A stretch of 64,000 nt of DNA from Membranipora membranacea (GCA_914767715.1 OU612074.1:5223501-5287500); one strand, 5' to 3'. Numbered from the stretch's first letter, positions 23,563 through 38,191 are shown. The notes: generated by a model from the letters alone, not told the origin. Numbers and translations are program-made.

Positions 23563-26300
23563 TGTTTGAGAGCATTAACCGCATTAACCGCATTAACCGT
23601 TTTTGGCAATTAACCGCTTATTGTACAACTGAGTGTATGGTGTGATACTACCATTTCGGTCAGCAAAAAGAACTCTACCAGAAACAACTGTCAAACCCTA
23701 TCCATCAAAATTCGTAAATTAAGTTCCATTTCTAGCCACGTTTTACATAGGCTGCCACCAGACTATGTGTGCTTTGAGCACCTCATGCTTTAAAGATCAT
23801 AATGTCATTTTTGGTATCTAGGTGACACTGTTTGGTTTTTGCTGTTGCACAGCCAGGGAGGCAACCAACACCTCATTGATACACTGCGACAATAGCCAAC
23901 CCACCACAGAGTTTTGTTTTCTCACCAACTCATCATTGCACAATTATTGTTGAAATGATATACTCTTATTTATGTATTGAAGGAAACTTAATGAAGGATT
24001 GCCATTACCATATCAATTGCATAACACTAAAGTATGGCATGTGGGGGAGTTTCATTCCTGTTAACAATATTCTCAATGTTGTGGGCCAACACCCCATTCT
24101 CTATATTCCGCCAAGGGAGCCTAATCTAAAACACTTTCCTCTCTAGAGACGAAAGTAAGAGTTCTACAGCAGTTAGCTACAAAAAGTTATGCTCGAATTA
24201 AACCTCCAGTCTGAGCAAGGAGCTAGAGACTAAATCATCTTTGGTCTGAGTATCCCATTACTTCTTTCTTCTGTAATAAAATTCCATTTTCCTTCATCTT
24301 CAAAAGCTAACGGGGCAGGCACACTTAATCAGTCATAGCGTTTTATCTCTTTGTTCGTTCCCGGCGCAAAAGAAGATACACCTGTACATATATCTAGGCA
24401 ATAATACTTGGTAAAGGACATGCATTGTTTATTGGATGTAATCCAAAACTCTTTCAAGTCAAACTCTTAAATTGCTGTATGCCAACTGCCTCAGTTTATT
24501 GTTCTTACATTTGCACTAAATGAGGAACTTTTTAGTATCTTATTCTCATGAACTTTTTGACAACAAGACGACTGCAGTATCAAAACTTGTGTCTGCTTTT
24601 GAAATATTTTGTGGTACAGATTGACAGCTGATAAATCCTCTCCCAGCACTCTCATTGGTTATTTGATACTCCAATCAAAGTATTTATACTGGTTGGGATC
24701 TTTCATGTTAGATTGTCCCTCAAATGTATTTACTCAGCATTACGATAACATCTGCTATGATCATTAATTGTTATTTGTATGATTGACTTTTGAGGAACTT
24801 CCCTAAATAGTCTCAATATTTATTACAATCCAATCATGCTGAACATGCTGGAAACACGTGGTAATAACACATGTTTCCCACAGGAAATTTACCAAAACTT
24901 GCCCAAGGTCAGAAGCTGTATTCATGATGCGGTTAAATTCTTGAATCTTCTTCAAAATACTGCCCTGGCTCTGCATCAATACTGCTGCTGGTTGAAATTT
25001 TGTTAATTTTAAAGATTCAGTTAGGAAAGCTGGCATGCTGCCTCCGTAAACAAGAAATCTGAGCCTGCCTCCAAATAAAATTCAAAGAGCTCATCATTTC
25101 TCATTGTATTGAAACAATCCCAGTACAATTACAATTCCTATTCAAACATCTTTCTCTGATGAAGATATCAGAATTATATTGTATTTGGTGCAATTAGCTT
25201 GACAGATTTGCATAACTGGCAGACAATGACACTAAGTGTTTCACCAAACAGACATTTCTGATCCAACACCCTTTATTACAGTCTCTGTGTTTTCGTGGCA
25301 GAGTTTGTTGCTGTGTCGCCTTGTTTATCTGATTCATTGGAGTAAGAAATGTGTACATTTTCTCAAGATTTGTTGCTTCTTATGAATTTTGTGCTTGACA
25401 GGCATTATTATCTTAGACACATGTGAATATGAGGCGCTGTCCATAAATTCAATGATTGCACAGGACCTCTGACAGCATCAGTACCAGATAATAATTGTTA
25501 ATCCTATAATTAAAACAAAAGCACTGCTGCCTAGCCTACCTATAGCTATTAAATTGGCTGGGCTAATTACAGGTGTGACAAAAGCGTTAATCTTGAAAAC
25601 AAATCTGTAGAAAGGAAAATTTCTATAGAAGACCTTGCATATTCCATTCTTTGGGCTGCAATCAGCTATAGCAGGCATAAAAAAAATTGAATCCATTCCA
25701 TGAGTTACTCAGAGAAAGAATTATGCCCATCAAAATATTGTATGTCGGCAAGACAACTTGCTATATCTGGTGGTTATCAAGTGGTAGGGCAAAGGGTGGG
25801 TTGATTGCAGGAGGATTTCCTCATGCTCCTAACCCTATTTGTAACGAATAGATAAAATAGTTTTTGGGATCCAGCTTCACATAACTTGACATTAGGCTTG
25901 CAGGCCCCTGACTATCATTGAAATATTTACTCTGAATACTTTAATCTGTGAAGCAGTCTTACCACCTACTTGAAACTAAAATGCTTCACATATATGACTT
26001 TATTTTTATTAATCGGCAACCAGCAGCTAGAATTGCATGTTCCATGTTTCATTTCATTTCAACGCCAAGCACCATATTCCCCAATGAACAACAGACCCAA
26101 AAAGTGGAATAGATATAAATTTGCCATTAATATCGGATCCATGGTTGGCACGAGCTTTTCGAGTGTTTACCCTGTTTGTCAGCCTGAACTTTGTGTAGAC
26201 ATAAATTTGCAGCAGCTTGATGCGTCAGTATCTTTCTTTATTTGGCTTGATGCCAGGTCAAAACATCAGACCAGCTATTGGTTGAGCCAGTTGAGCACAG
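23563..26300. other. Intergenic, no gene recognised
   Basis: A short GCATTAACC triplet repeat lies at about 23573-23600. The 127-codon ORF at 25970-26353 runs through the lectin promoter and shows no family features. Confidence 0.4.
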
Positions 26301-26311
26301 TGGGATATTAC

Positions 26312-26319
26312 TATAAAAG
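26312..26319 (+). promoter_or_regulatory. TATA box of the C-type lectin gene
   Basis: TATAAAAG lies about 95 bp upstream of the lectin ATG, with a suitable distance for a transcription start near 26340. Confidence 0.7.
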
Positions 26320-26408
26320 CTGTGCCTGTATCATGTTAGGTACCACAGGCTGATCGAGGTTTGGTCACTACTTGCTCTATCACTCAAAACTGACACCACA
26401 GTTTGAAG

Positions 26409-28058
26409 ATGGTCTCCGTCTCAGTGTTGGCTCTATCTTTTGTAGCTGTAGTTCTTTTCACCACACCAGGTATGTCTAATGATCAGATATAGCGTGTTAG
26501 TTTAGAGCTTCTCTCAATTAATAGTCAATGTTTCTGAGCTTCTGAGCTATCATACCCTTTATGAATTATTCAGGATCATTACTAGTATACATTTATTTTT
26601 TGTCCCTCAAACAGACGCAAGCAGCAGACAATTTAAAATCCTATTGAAATAAACATCAAAGCGAGCGCACTATCCAATACCACTGCTTGATTGCTGTCAG
26701 TTTCACACATTTGTCAAAAGATTATACATTTGATCCGCTAAAATTTCATCTCAAGATTTTCACAAAAGTTCTTTATCACAAGAAGAGGTTTATCAGTTAA
26801 TTTACAAAATCATATACGCCCAGATAACTGCTTTGCTGATTTTTTTAACGTTGACAAAAAACTTTGGAAAGACAACTAAACATATTGAAATCTTGCGACA
26901 TTTAACTTGGTGTTATGTAGTCAACATTATTTTATTTCAACTTTGTGCTGAGCGAGCGTATATTATCTTTGTGTTTCAAAACTAGGATTTTATATCGTGT
27001 CAATGTTATAAGTTATGACAGTGTTTTGCAAAAGAGAATCACCACAATCGTTTAATGGTATTATCATCCAGTATTGACATTTCAATTCCCCTTTCATGAG
27101 AGATTATTTCCAATTTGGAAGTGTCGCACTTTGGAGGTAGTAATAGAGACTTGATCATCTCATATGGATTGCAGGTGTGTACGGAAGTTGTCATGGTGGT
27201 TGGACACCCTATGCTGGTTCCAGCTCACTATGTGTGAAGAGGTTCTTATCCCACAAGAACTGGTTTCAAGCAAAGGCATACTGCAGATCTCAGGGTGCAG
27301 AGTTGGTAACAATAAAATCCAACAGAGAGAGCAACTTCATTGATGGATTTATACGAGACAGGTGGTGTAAGTTCAACGCTAAGTGATATTTCTATGAAAC
27401 ATTTTTGATGGCAGAGAATCTCATCCTAGACTAATATTTTATAATGAGCCATAAAAAATCTTCAAGATAATGATTATTGATTATTTTGAGGATCTACTCC
27501 AAAACTTGGGATTTTGGCAATGTTTGACTGCCCCCATTGAGCTTTTGTTGTTTCGTTGTATTATCAAGTTTTGTGGTCTTCATTATGCATTCTGCCACTC
27601 TTGGTATATAAACTCATATATGTGAAAGCACCTACTAACACATTATTTAAGTTTTCAAAATCAAATTTCATTTACTCATTATAGCAAGTTGTTCATATTG
27701 TGATTATCGTTACTCATGAAGATGTTTACATCACCAAAAAGTTCCCTCAACCAATGCAAAATGTAACATATTTCCACACTTCCCCGCTCAAATTAATCAT
27801 CCTATTATGATTTGTACAACCACTGTTTCTCTTTCAGATGATAACTTTTGGACTGCAGGTAATAAATTGAGCAGATCATGGAGATGGGATGGTGTAGTAA
27901 CTGGCGGCATCAGTGGTTACAACTGGGGAGGAGGACAACCCAATAACTTCTGGCTCTATGTCGAAGATTGTATGGTGTTGTTGCATTTGGATTTCCACAG
28001 ATGGCATGATACAATTTGTTACCTTAGAAACTATTTTATCTGTGAAATGCGTGTTTGA
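26409..28058 (+). CDS. Secreted single-domain C-type lectin, 157 aa, three exons
   Basis: Exons 26409-26469, 27175-27366, 27838-28058; phase 1 introns with GT-AG ends. Exon 1 is a signal peptide (MVSVSVLALSFVAVVLFTTP). The C-type lectin domain then fills the protein. An N-terminal cysteine pair flanks GGWTPY (long-form domain), then NWFQAKAYCRSQGAELVTI, FWTAGN, WRWDG and a WGGGQPNN loop, then EDCMVL, RWHDTICYLRNYFICE. The sugar-binding loop is QPN where known lectins have EPN (mannose) or QPD (galactose), and WHD replaces the usual WND. Sugar specificity and calcium binding are therefore uncertain. It probably acts outside the cell in recognition or defence, by analogy with other invertebrate lectins. 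No transmembrane segment follows the domain. Confidence 0.95.
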
Positions 28059-28277
28059 GTGAAACTTCTCCTTATGCTCATCTGTTTCAAAAGGTATCAC
28101 AGGATATCGAGACTATAAATGGACGTGAGTTAAATGGACGTGATTAGAATTTAATATGTTTTATACATTGCTTGCCTTGCATGTCTGAGGCCTTATCTGT
28201 AAAGTCTTAAATCTGAATTATTGCTGGTATCATGTTATCTACTCAATGTACTAGCAATATCCATAGTTTACTCTTAA

Positions 28278-28654
28278 AGGGCGACCAAGGTTTCGCAGCA
28301 ATGCATTAATGGGTAGCAAATAATGTGCTGGGCAGCATCAGCTTTGTGCATTACGCGATGCAAAACTCAAAGTAGTTGCTGACTCTAAGCTGGGTAACAC
28401 TTCAGTTTAGGGGAGGTTCCAAGACTTTGCTGTAATAATTATAGAGCACAGGCTAAATAATAACAGGAACAGGAAACTGTTATGTGGTATTCTCTTTTAG
28501 CTGAGTTTGAGTACCAGATGGAAGAAATGTTTCACAAGAATTCTGGCTGAATAATCATCCGAATTATAATTTATCTTTTTCCCCATGCAGAAGGTGCAAT
28601 CTGCTATTAATCAATGGCCATCAATGAGAAGTTGTTTGAAACCTTGGTTGCCCT
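28278..28654. mobile_element. TTAA MITE A, copy 2 (377 bp)
   Basis: Same ends as copy 1 with one change (AGGGCGACCAAGG on the left), flanked by TTAA at 28274-28277 and 28655-28658. It lies just 3' of the lectin gene. Confidence 0.9.
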
Positions 28655-28658
28655 TTAA

Positions 28659-31600
28659 GACATGAACACTGTTGTTTTGTTTTTGTTCTGACTATGTCTG
28701 GTTGCTTGTCCCCAATCTTGATTGGCTGCTTTGTCTCGACAGCTAAAAGAATGATGAAAAGACAAGAAACAAATCATTAGCATGTCATATCAATCAGCAG
28801 TGTACTACTCAGCTGGTTCCTATTGATGTGCCTTGATCAATAACTAAGTTCTGCACTGACGTTATACAATTTTTTTGTACTTTTGATGATGATCAAATTA
28901 AAAATGATCACTCAGTGAGAAACTAAACTAAACTATGTATCTTGAATGTTTAGAAATCATACATAACTATAATAACAATATCATAACGTATTAGGTGAAT
29001 ATAAATTGCCTTGTCACAAATAAATCTATATCACACAACAAATTTAAAAACCCAGATAACACATGGCCTATGTCTCCTAGAAAAAAGTGACAACAATAAA
29101 GTGAATAACTTGAAAATGGTCATTCGAAAAAGTTATGGTCGATCATAATAATAATGTTTGTATGTCTACAAGAGAAATACCATTGTAACTGCAAAAGACC
29201 ACAACCGCAAATTTTTCCCACATAATGGCCTGACCGAAATCCGCCGCTATGGCTGCGCATTATATTGTCTAACTTTAGAAAGCGGTTTTGGTTTGACCAA
29301 AAACGGCCAACCCAAGCACTTTTAGTTAGTACAAGGGAGCACAAATCCTACTTCTTCTAGACTGCTTATGTTGCAAGATATATTTGTGATTATATTAGAA
29401 TCCTTGTTAGATCCCAACTCTTGGGCAGCTACTCTATGAAACTTGCAAAGCTGCAGTGCCCCTGCCCGTCACGTCACATTCAATTCATAAATCATGAATG
29501 TGATACTATAATATATAATCCTATTGTCTGACCTATTCCTCCTTGGTCTAACTTGTTTTTAACTTACCTGATGAGGCGCACTATGAATACTTCGAAAGGT
29601 GTGGTTGGCTGACCCCATATAACAACTGTCACATATCTATGTTGACCATAGAATCCAGAAGGACAAGCCAATTTCAGGATTAGTATTACAAATTAGATTT
29701 CATGATTTGTGCATAAACAGGAAAGCCTGAAATTTTTAACCACTAGCAATGGCTAGGCTTCCTGTCTTATAGATAAGATTAATATGGTGTGCCATTACCG
29801 GTCTATGTGTGATATGAGTTGTGCTCACTTGTCTGAACTAAAGCTATTTTGCTGGCGGTGTTGGTCAGTCCAAGACTGCAATCAAAAGTGAGACATATTT
29901 TGTGCAGACCATACATGTCATTTGATTTACCACCTGTATCAGTTTTGATCAGACTAAAGCTGCCATATTTACAGGCAATTTATAGTGCTTATATATGAGA
30001 CATATTCGTGGTTTTGGTCAGCTGTAATTGTAACATAAAGAGAAAATGAGTTTTGGCTGTGCACAACAAGTGAATCAATAACCACAGGCACTGCACCTAT
30101 CATTGGAGTGTCCCCTCTGTATATCCTTGCACCGCTATATTATGCAGCCACCTTTTGATGATCTATGGTGGTGTCTCTATTTCTTGAACTTATACCCTCA
30201 AATTTCTACAGCCTTGCGCGATTTGGTTGTACAATATCAACAAAGTTCAAACACAAACACAAAATGAAGTTTACACTGTGATGAGTTAGACAGTTAAATT
30301 TGTACATTTGCATTACATTGCATTTTGCCATGTCTTAGGGCTAGATGGCCACCTCACTAAGCCTATAAGAATATTTAACGACTACCACGGCTACTATTGC
30401 ATCAACAATCAATATAAAGTCAGCAAGTGACATATTCCATGGTTGCAAGGGATATACCTTCTCATAGCCAGCCTTGAACATCAATAACCAGTAAGCTAAA
30501 CAAGGTGTTTTCTCTGGATTTGTCCAAAGGTTAGAAATCTAAGTTTGTTTCCGCAGCGGGCACATAGCTCTTGCTTTAAATTTGAAAAGTGCCTTCTAGT
30601 TTGTTCTAAAGTCAACTCTGACAACGCTGTATCACCGAGCCATGGCCATCAATTCGGTTTGAGGTGAAGACTAAAATTGTTTTTGTTGAAAATTTATTCT
30701 AAACAATTTTTAATGAGTAAAATCAAATTTATTTCGATGCAGTGTTGTAGCTTGACAAAATCATCTTTGTGCTTTGTGCTAGGTGTTTGTGCTTCTTGAA
30801 GGGGTTCATAGCAACGGCATAAGGTGCAGTAAAGATGTGATCATCACTATTTACATTTGGCAGAAGGTAGTTTGGCATGCATACCAGATTACTAGCTCAC
30901 AAATTCTTCAGTGAGTAACAGTAGTATCATGTCATTCTGTAATTTGCTGCAGCAACTTAAAGAAGATTTCTGTTTAGCAGAGCGACTTATGAATCTGGGT
31001 TGACAAAACTTGCAATTCTAATTCTTAGCAATCCTAATCTATAACTACCTCATATTATTTTCTTTCTTGCAACAACGAGTACCTAATGCTTCCGGTTAAA
31101 GAATGATGTGAGGTATAAGTTACCAATGCTGATTTGAATTAGCATTCAATGCTAAAAATGATTGGAGAAGTTAGCTTGAGAGAACTCACACACAAACTGT
31201 TATCATCTATAATTATTCAACTAGGCTATATCACTTTCAGGAGTATTTCAAATCAATTGCATAGCTTTTAAGATTTTGGTGACACTTCCATAATCCAATC
31301 GCCATTGTTTTCAATTACACGCCAACTGCTCTGATCGGGGATGCAACTCCAATATGCCAGTGAGAATTCTTAGCGTAGACTTGCGATACAGAATAAAATA
31401 AGTGCTCGGATAGTCAGACCAAATAACTATTGATTAGTCACAGCAGGGCAAAACAGGATGTAGCGCATCATAGTTTGTCAATACACATAGTACAAGTGCA
31501 GAAATATTCACATTTCCTTACTGCTCTAGTTGGCAGCTGTCACTTTTCACTTGATTTGAATAGGAGCTTCAATCTCTTTTCTAACAGGAGAGACAACTCT

Positions 31601-34007
31601 GAAAATATGAAAAACCCATATCAGGAAAAAATTACATGTACAGCTTAGGTATTGTGAATAATTGGGACAAGCATACAGTATGAATTTATGAAATGCGAAC
31701 AAACTTTCTGACCTGTCCAGAAAAGATAACATAGTGCCATTCTGAATTTTTAGGACTCTCGTCTCGGTTGAAATCTTGCAAAACTTGCCAAACTTGAGTA
31801 CAGGGGCCTTATCTACCGGTGAGTCTAGATTGTAACTGTGATGGAACTTCAGTACTATTGACAGAGAATGTGAAGTCAGGCGGGCAGGAAGCTATCCAAT
31901 AACCTGTGGATATGACAACTCTGATTCAATGTCGGATGAGCCCTTTAATCTATACAAATATTGTAAATTATCGCTAAAACATTGCGTGCCACAGAAGGGT
32001 GTCCATAATATGGTTAATGTCGCCTGCCTTGTGCAGACATGATAGGCTTAATGAGATTTCCATCAAGGATCGCTCTTGTTGGGCGACGTCACAAGTAATT
32101 TTTAGTGACCTTTGAACATAGTGTGGGTAGAAGATTGTCACATGCAATTTCTATAAGTCTACATTATTGCTCCCTACACATGTTTACCACCATGTGACGA
32201 CTATGCAGTCTCTATAATCAATGCCGGATCCGAAGCAAAATACCTCCTTAACTACTTAGTCTCAGTAGCAGCAGATTTTTGTTGCTTTAAATCTTTTTCC
32301 ATTTTTCGTTGTAGGGGATTATAAATTCCTAACAATAGCTGGTAGTATACATGTAGACAGCATTTATGAGATTTGCTGAAAATTTAAGGGCGAATATAAG
32401 ATTATTGGATGTTCATTATCGTGTTATATCCCCATTTCAGTTTCTCAGGAACTACTCGTCCCATCTCAGAAAATCCTTCACTGATACGTTGCTAGTAGTT
32501 TGACTTATGTTTAATATCGAAAAAAATTTTAGCTGCATCCTTCTAACTTAAATACATTAACTAAAATACATGGAAAATATATAGGCAGCAATAGGCAAAA
32601 TGATGCAGTAAATTATGTTATGCAAACGCGTGATGAAAATCTATGCATTATCACATACAAAGCACATTGTGTATAACAATGGATCACCTTTTTTGTTTAG
32701 CATTGATAGAGAAATGTTTATACTCGTAACTTCCCTACCATTGAATTTGTCATCAAACGCCACGATAAAACCTCGGAAATACTCTCTAGTTTAATGGAAG
32801 CTGGTGTGTAGAACATGTTGTTCAACCTATTTTCAGTTTTTTGGCTGGAGAGGAGTGCCTGTTTTGGACCAAATAAAGCTATTTTAGCCACAAAAATACA
32901 AATATCTCAGGATGTAAAGCCATCATCAATAATCGCTTCAATCAAATCTAGACAATCTCCTGCTGTTCATCATGCTGACAACAAATTTGACTGACATATT
33001 TCTGAATTTCTGAATTTTGGCTGGAAAATTTTGACCTAAATTGGTGAAAATTTGGATTATTATCTGTTGCAGTTGTGACAACAAGGATCTGTAAGCTGGT
33101 AAGATTATTGATGGAAGTGACAGTACATGACCAAAATGGTATAATAAATTGGAAATTTTAGTTTCTGCATTATTGGGGTCACATGTAATGAGGGGTCAGA
33201 AATGGCCCTATTACTATTCCAAAAATCAATTTAAAGTCTGGAAGACAAGAGGCCTAAAGACATAAAATTTCACTAACATGTCAATCCTCCAGTTAGTGTC
33301 ATGCCTCCTCTATATGATGAAAGCATAAACTAATCAAACACCTAAAACACAAGGCACAGAGGGCTCAATTTAAAAAGGGCACTTTTTTCCCCAAATTGAA
33401 CTTCCAGAGGTCACTACAACTCAACGTCAACTATTTGGGAGGTTTCAACTGTGAAAAAACTATCAGACGTGATCACCAATACAATATTAAAAAGTTTTAA
33501 AAAGCAATATATCATGTTAATTATAAATTTTACCGTATAAGGTTAGAAGTAACTATAAACAGTGCAGAATGTCTAGAGCAGCGACACATTGTAGGGACAC
33601 GACACGAATATACGGTTAGCTCCATCAACAATTATGTTAATTTATTATTTTTTATTTATATTTTTATATTGATCATGCTATAAAATGAGTTCGATCAAAT
33701 AAAAGAATATGGCATAGTAGTATATAATGCAAATAAAAGAAAAACAAGGGCTAAGCCAGATACTCCAAAGACTAGAGTGACGGCTGTCTCGGTGGTCACC
33801 CAACATGTAATGTTTTGATATGAATTTTTTTAATGAGTTTTTATATGGTATTGTGTAGTAGTAACAAATCAATGACTATAAGACCATCTGGATTATTGGT
33901 TAGCTTTAGATTTATTATTGGGGATTCGACGAGCTGTGATTTGGCCAAATTCAACATTGAATATAGCCTCTCTTCCAACTGCTTTTGATTGAGACTGGAT
34001 ACAAGCA
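28659..34007. other. Long intergenic stretch, no gene recognised
   Basis: AT-rich, with no ORF or splice-linked exon chain I can support and no repeat matching the other families here. Confidence 0.4.
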
Positions 34008-34971
34008 TGGATGGATGGATGGATGGATGGATGGATGGATGGATGGATGGATGGATGGATGGATGGATGGATGGATGGATGGATGGATGGATGGATGGAT
34101 GGATGGATGGATGGATGGATGGATGGATGGATGGATGGATGGATGGATGGATGGATGGATGGATGGATGGATGGATGGATGGATGGATGGATGGATGGAT
34201 GGATGGATGGATGGATGGATGGATGGATGGATGGATGGATGGATGGATGGATGGATGGATGGATGGATGGATGGATGGATGGATGGATGGATGGATGGAT
34301 GGATGGATGGATGGATGGATGGATGGATGGATGGATGGATGGATGGATGGATGGATGGATGGATGGATGGATGGATGGATGGATGGATGGATGGATGGAT
34401 GGATGGATGGATGGATGGATGGATGGATGGATGGATGGATGGATGGATGGATGGATGGATGGATGGATGGATGGATGGATGGATGGATGGATGGATGGAT
34501 GGATGGATGGATGGATGGATGGATGGATGGATGGATGGATGGATGGATGGATGGATGGATGGATGGATGGATGGATGGATGGATGGATGGATGGATGGAT
34601 GGATGGATGGATGGATGGATGGATGGATGGATGGATGGATGGATGGATGGATGGATGGATGGATGGATGGATGGATGGATGGATGGATGGATGGATGGAT
34701 GGATGGATGGATGGATGGATGGATGGATGGATGGATGGATGGATGGATGGATGGATGGATGGATGGATGGATGGATGGATGGATGGATGGATGGATGGAT
34801 GGATGGATGGATGGATGGATGGATGGATGGATGGATGGATGGATGGATGGATGGATGGATGGATGGATGGATGGATGGATGGATGGATGGATGGATGGAT
34901 GGATGGATGGATGGATGGATGGATGGATGGATGGATGGATGGATGGATGGATGGATGGATGGATGGATGGA
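34008..34971. repeat. (ATGG)n microsatellite, about 960 bp, uninterrupted
   Basis: About 240 perfect tetranucleotide units with no visible interruption. The apparent MDGW and SIHP 'proteins' on the two strands are artefacts of the repeat. Its true length may differ, as assemblies often misjudge such arrays. Confidence 0.98.
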
Positions 34972-36330
34972 TCCTTTGCCATTCACTGGGAGTTGTGCCT
35001 AATTGGCCATAGCTGCATAGCTTTGTGCGGTACCGGGCTATTGTGTTTTGTGTCCAATTATCTGCACTAATCTACCTACCTACAATTCTAACCCCATTTG
35101 GCTCGCCTATCCAGTTTCACCTGATTGGCGATTGAATGGGATTCTTGGAAAGTAAAAACTTACAACCTACAACTTTCAACATTTTCAATGTCAAAATTTG
35201 AAAGGTATAAAATTGCAAATTTTTTCTTTAAATCGGAAATCTCAATTTGTTTAATCAATTTTAATTATTTTTTGTCACATTCGTTCATTCTTTCGTTCGT
35301 TCATGCATTTGTTCATTCAACTGGTGCGGTTTTGGACGGTTTCGTTTGTGAGATCCGCTTGACGGGCCGGTCTGTTCACTGGTCTGTCTTCCTGAGGTAC
35401 CTCTTGTACTTGGCAAGATACTAGCGTAGCGTTACAGTGAAGTGTAAGCTGTCTGTCTTCCTGCTGTTCCTCTTGTACCTTTCGGGCAAATTCTGCAAAC
35501 GCATGTTATTCACAACCTTTGTTGTGGCACAGAGGGAGCAGCTGCATCCCTCTGTGCATGTTCACCACCTTTCTCATGATCATAGCTAAAGATATAACTT
35601 CGAATTTGGCTATGTTATATTTTGAGAGGCATTTTGGTATATGTCCGCGGACAATTACCACATTGCTTCTCAACTTTCCTCACTTTTACGGAAATTGGTA
35701 TTGTTTTACCGAAAAAAATGACGTAATGCATTTTTTCCCCGTTTCTGGCTATGGCAAAGGCTTCAGCACGCCTAAACCACACCTAAATTGAGATATTATG
35801 AAAGCAGAAAATAACGGACATTTACCGAATTGCCTCTCGACCATCGATTGTATACATGCGTTCATCATAAACGCAAAACTAAAGTTTTGTGGACAAGACG
35901 TATTTGCCTGCCTTTATACAATACATGTTTGTGGAAACTATGATAAGAATATAGATAATGCACTTACAATACCATGTAGTGCCCTCAGTTATTGATTCGC
36001 CGGTTTGGATGCTCAAAAACTAGTGAAGCATGTTTGATATACAATCAAGGAAAAGTTATAGCATGGGAAATCTTTCATTGATTTATTACAAGGTCTCTGA
36101 ATTAGAGGTCTCTGATCAGTATTCTCTAGGGCTGAAGCAAACGAAGCTGGTTGTGCCGTTCCAGCCTTCCTGGTTCTTGACTGACTGCTAGACTGCTAAC
36201 TGGGCTGGGAAGCAGGTCTAGCTGCATTCAATGCCTTAGTTTATTTGCTTTTAGGTTGTAGCTAAACCCTCGCCACCGATATCCATGTAACTTCCCAATA
36301 TGCTGACTTAAGGGTGCCAAGGGCAGTGGT
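34972..36330. other. Non-coding stretch right of the microsatellite
   Basis: ORFs at 35125-35424, 35519-35791 and 35798-35995 lie in succession but have no recognisable family, splice sites or signal peptide; I treat them as chance. Confidence 0.35.
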
Positions 36331-36339
36331 ACGGGAACT

Positions 36340-36720
36340 ACCAAAAAATCTGGCCTCACCGGAATTTAAACTCGGGCCTCTTGCGCTGAGATCAAACCCT
36401 CTAACCGCTTAGTCACGCTGGCCCCCTAAAGCTTGCAAAGCTCAGTGCGAAATAATCCAGCTGTAGAGGGTGTAGGTAGTTATTAATAGGTACCGTAACA
36501 AAACAGTTAAACCAACAAGTAATAAAATAGATGTAAATGAAATCTGGCTTTACCAGGATTTAAACTAGGGCCTCTCGCCTAACAGGCATGTTATAATTGT
36601 GGTATAATTTGTAAAAACAAATGAGTTGCTTTTTTTGGAACAGACCGGGATTTTAACTTGGGCATCTTAATCTGTGATTGAGCACACTGACCAATCAGCC
36701 ACACCTGACCACTGAAGCTA
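36340..36720 (-). mobile_element. Composite of three tRNA-like (SINE) modules
   Basis: On the minus strand, tRNA-like modules with B-box-like CCCGAGTTTAAATTCC (about 36360), a second about 188 bp on (about 36550), and a third with A-box GGCTGATTGG and B-box CAAGTTAAAATCCCGG (36635-36710). A related pair lies at 47920-48140. These are decayed, with no intact tRNA fold. Confidence 0.55.
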
Positions 36721-38130
36721 ACATATTTAAATTGAACATGAATGGGTAAACATAGCTTTTGTGTTATTTTGTTTTCTTTTTCAATCATCAAAAAAAAAAG
36801 CAAACAAAAATTAAATATTATATGCACACTCTAAGCTAAACATACAACGTAAACATAAATGAACTGGTAAAATAACTAGCGTTTGATAGAGCTTTAAGGC
36901 TTACACTTAATAATTTATTGAGCGGGCACTTTCCCCTTACTTCCTGGTAGAATTTTCTAAGGGCAACAGAGAGATTCCTTTTTTTTATTCTGGCAAGTTA
37001 CTGGGTTGGAAATGGAAATGGAGCATTTTTTGCATGCAATGCTTAAGATCAGCAGTTTCAATACCAATATGATTCACCTAGTATTTAGTTTTGTTGATGC
37101 AGTTGCAGGGTACCTACCAGCCTGACCATTATCTTGTGATGGCTCTTTTGTTTGTACAGTTACATTGTTTCCAATCTGGTGTTAACAAGACAGTAGACAG
37201 GTGACCACAATCATCTAACGTACATTTCTGAGGAGGTGTTTTTATTCTGTGTGTTTTAAATTTTAAATGTCAAGTAATATACAATGCTGCGCTTTCAGGC
37301 GATATAGTGTCAGTTGGCTGTCATAGAGTGCAAGGTCAGCATCTATCTGACAGTGCCTGTTAGGGTCAGCAACCCTGAGTATTTTCCAGGGCTGTGGTTT
37401 TGGTGGTTTTGCAGTTTATTTTCATTTAACCAATTATTTTCTTCGTAAAAACTTGAAAGTAGTTTGTTAGGTGTAATACACTCATAAAATGTAAAAAACT
37501 CCCAAGCAACTTGATGCCCTTTTCTGCAATTCTAGTGAGAATGATAATATGAATCATATGAGATGTACTGTTACCAAACTATGCAAGATTTCGAGGGTCT
37601 GAATATTTGATGCTGATGAAATTAATCTCGAATAAAGTATTGATGCAATGAGACAGGATGATGAAGCACACACTTATTTTGGGAAAATAATAATACCCAG
37701 GTGTAGATTTCATAATCATTAAGTTCCTTCTTTTTAGTTTCCTCAGAGTGTTGCAAAATGATGTTTAATGGTTATTAGCATAATTTATGGTCACAAGTGT
37801 TTGACTAGAAAGCAAAAAACCCGACTCATTGATCGACATTTAATTTCCAAGATCAATGCATGAAACTTTTTTCTTACTTCTAACCATCTTTTGGGACACC
37901 CCGAAAGTTTTACCCATCATAGAGATCCTCAGTCTCTTTTTGGAGTAGTTTCTTTTAGTACAGACAAGACAGAATATATCCTTGCTTATTGCCTACTGAG
38001 CGGCAAAGTTCATAGTTTCACGATTTCTACACAACCTCAAGACTGCATTAATATATATGACTGGCATTTTCGTTTTGTTTCCTCATCAGACATATTTGGT
38101 TTAGCATATATGACACTGAGTAATGCTACA

Positions 38131-38138
38131 TATAAAAG
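38131..38138 (+). promoter_or_regulatory. TATA box of the cysteine-rich peptide gene
   Basis: TATAAAAG lies 54-61 bp upstream of the ATG at 38192. Confidence 0.7.
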
Positions 38139-38191
38139 GCAGTTAGTCTCAGTTTCTATACACTTGTACCTACTAAGAGCTTAGACAAACA

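Noticed and set aside
25970-26353. 127-codon plus-strand ORF with a hydrophobic start
   Set aside because: It overlaps the lectin TATA box, has no family features and no splice partner; probably chance.
31795-31825. Segment CTTATCTACCGGTGAGTCT resembling the start of MADF exon 4
   Set aside because: Only about 20 bp match, with no continuing similarity or open frame; likely coincidence.
33841-35070. Long ORFs of SIHP and MDGW repeats on both strands
   Set aside because: They are frame readings of the (ATGG)n microsatellite; no coding evidence in the flanks.
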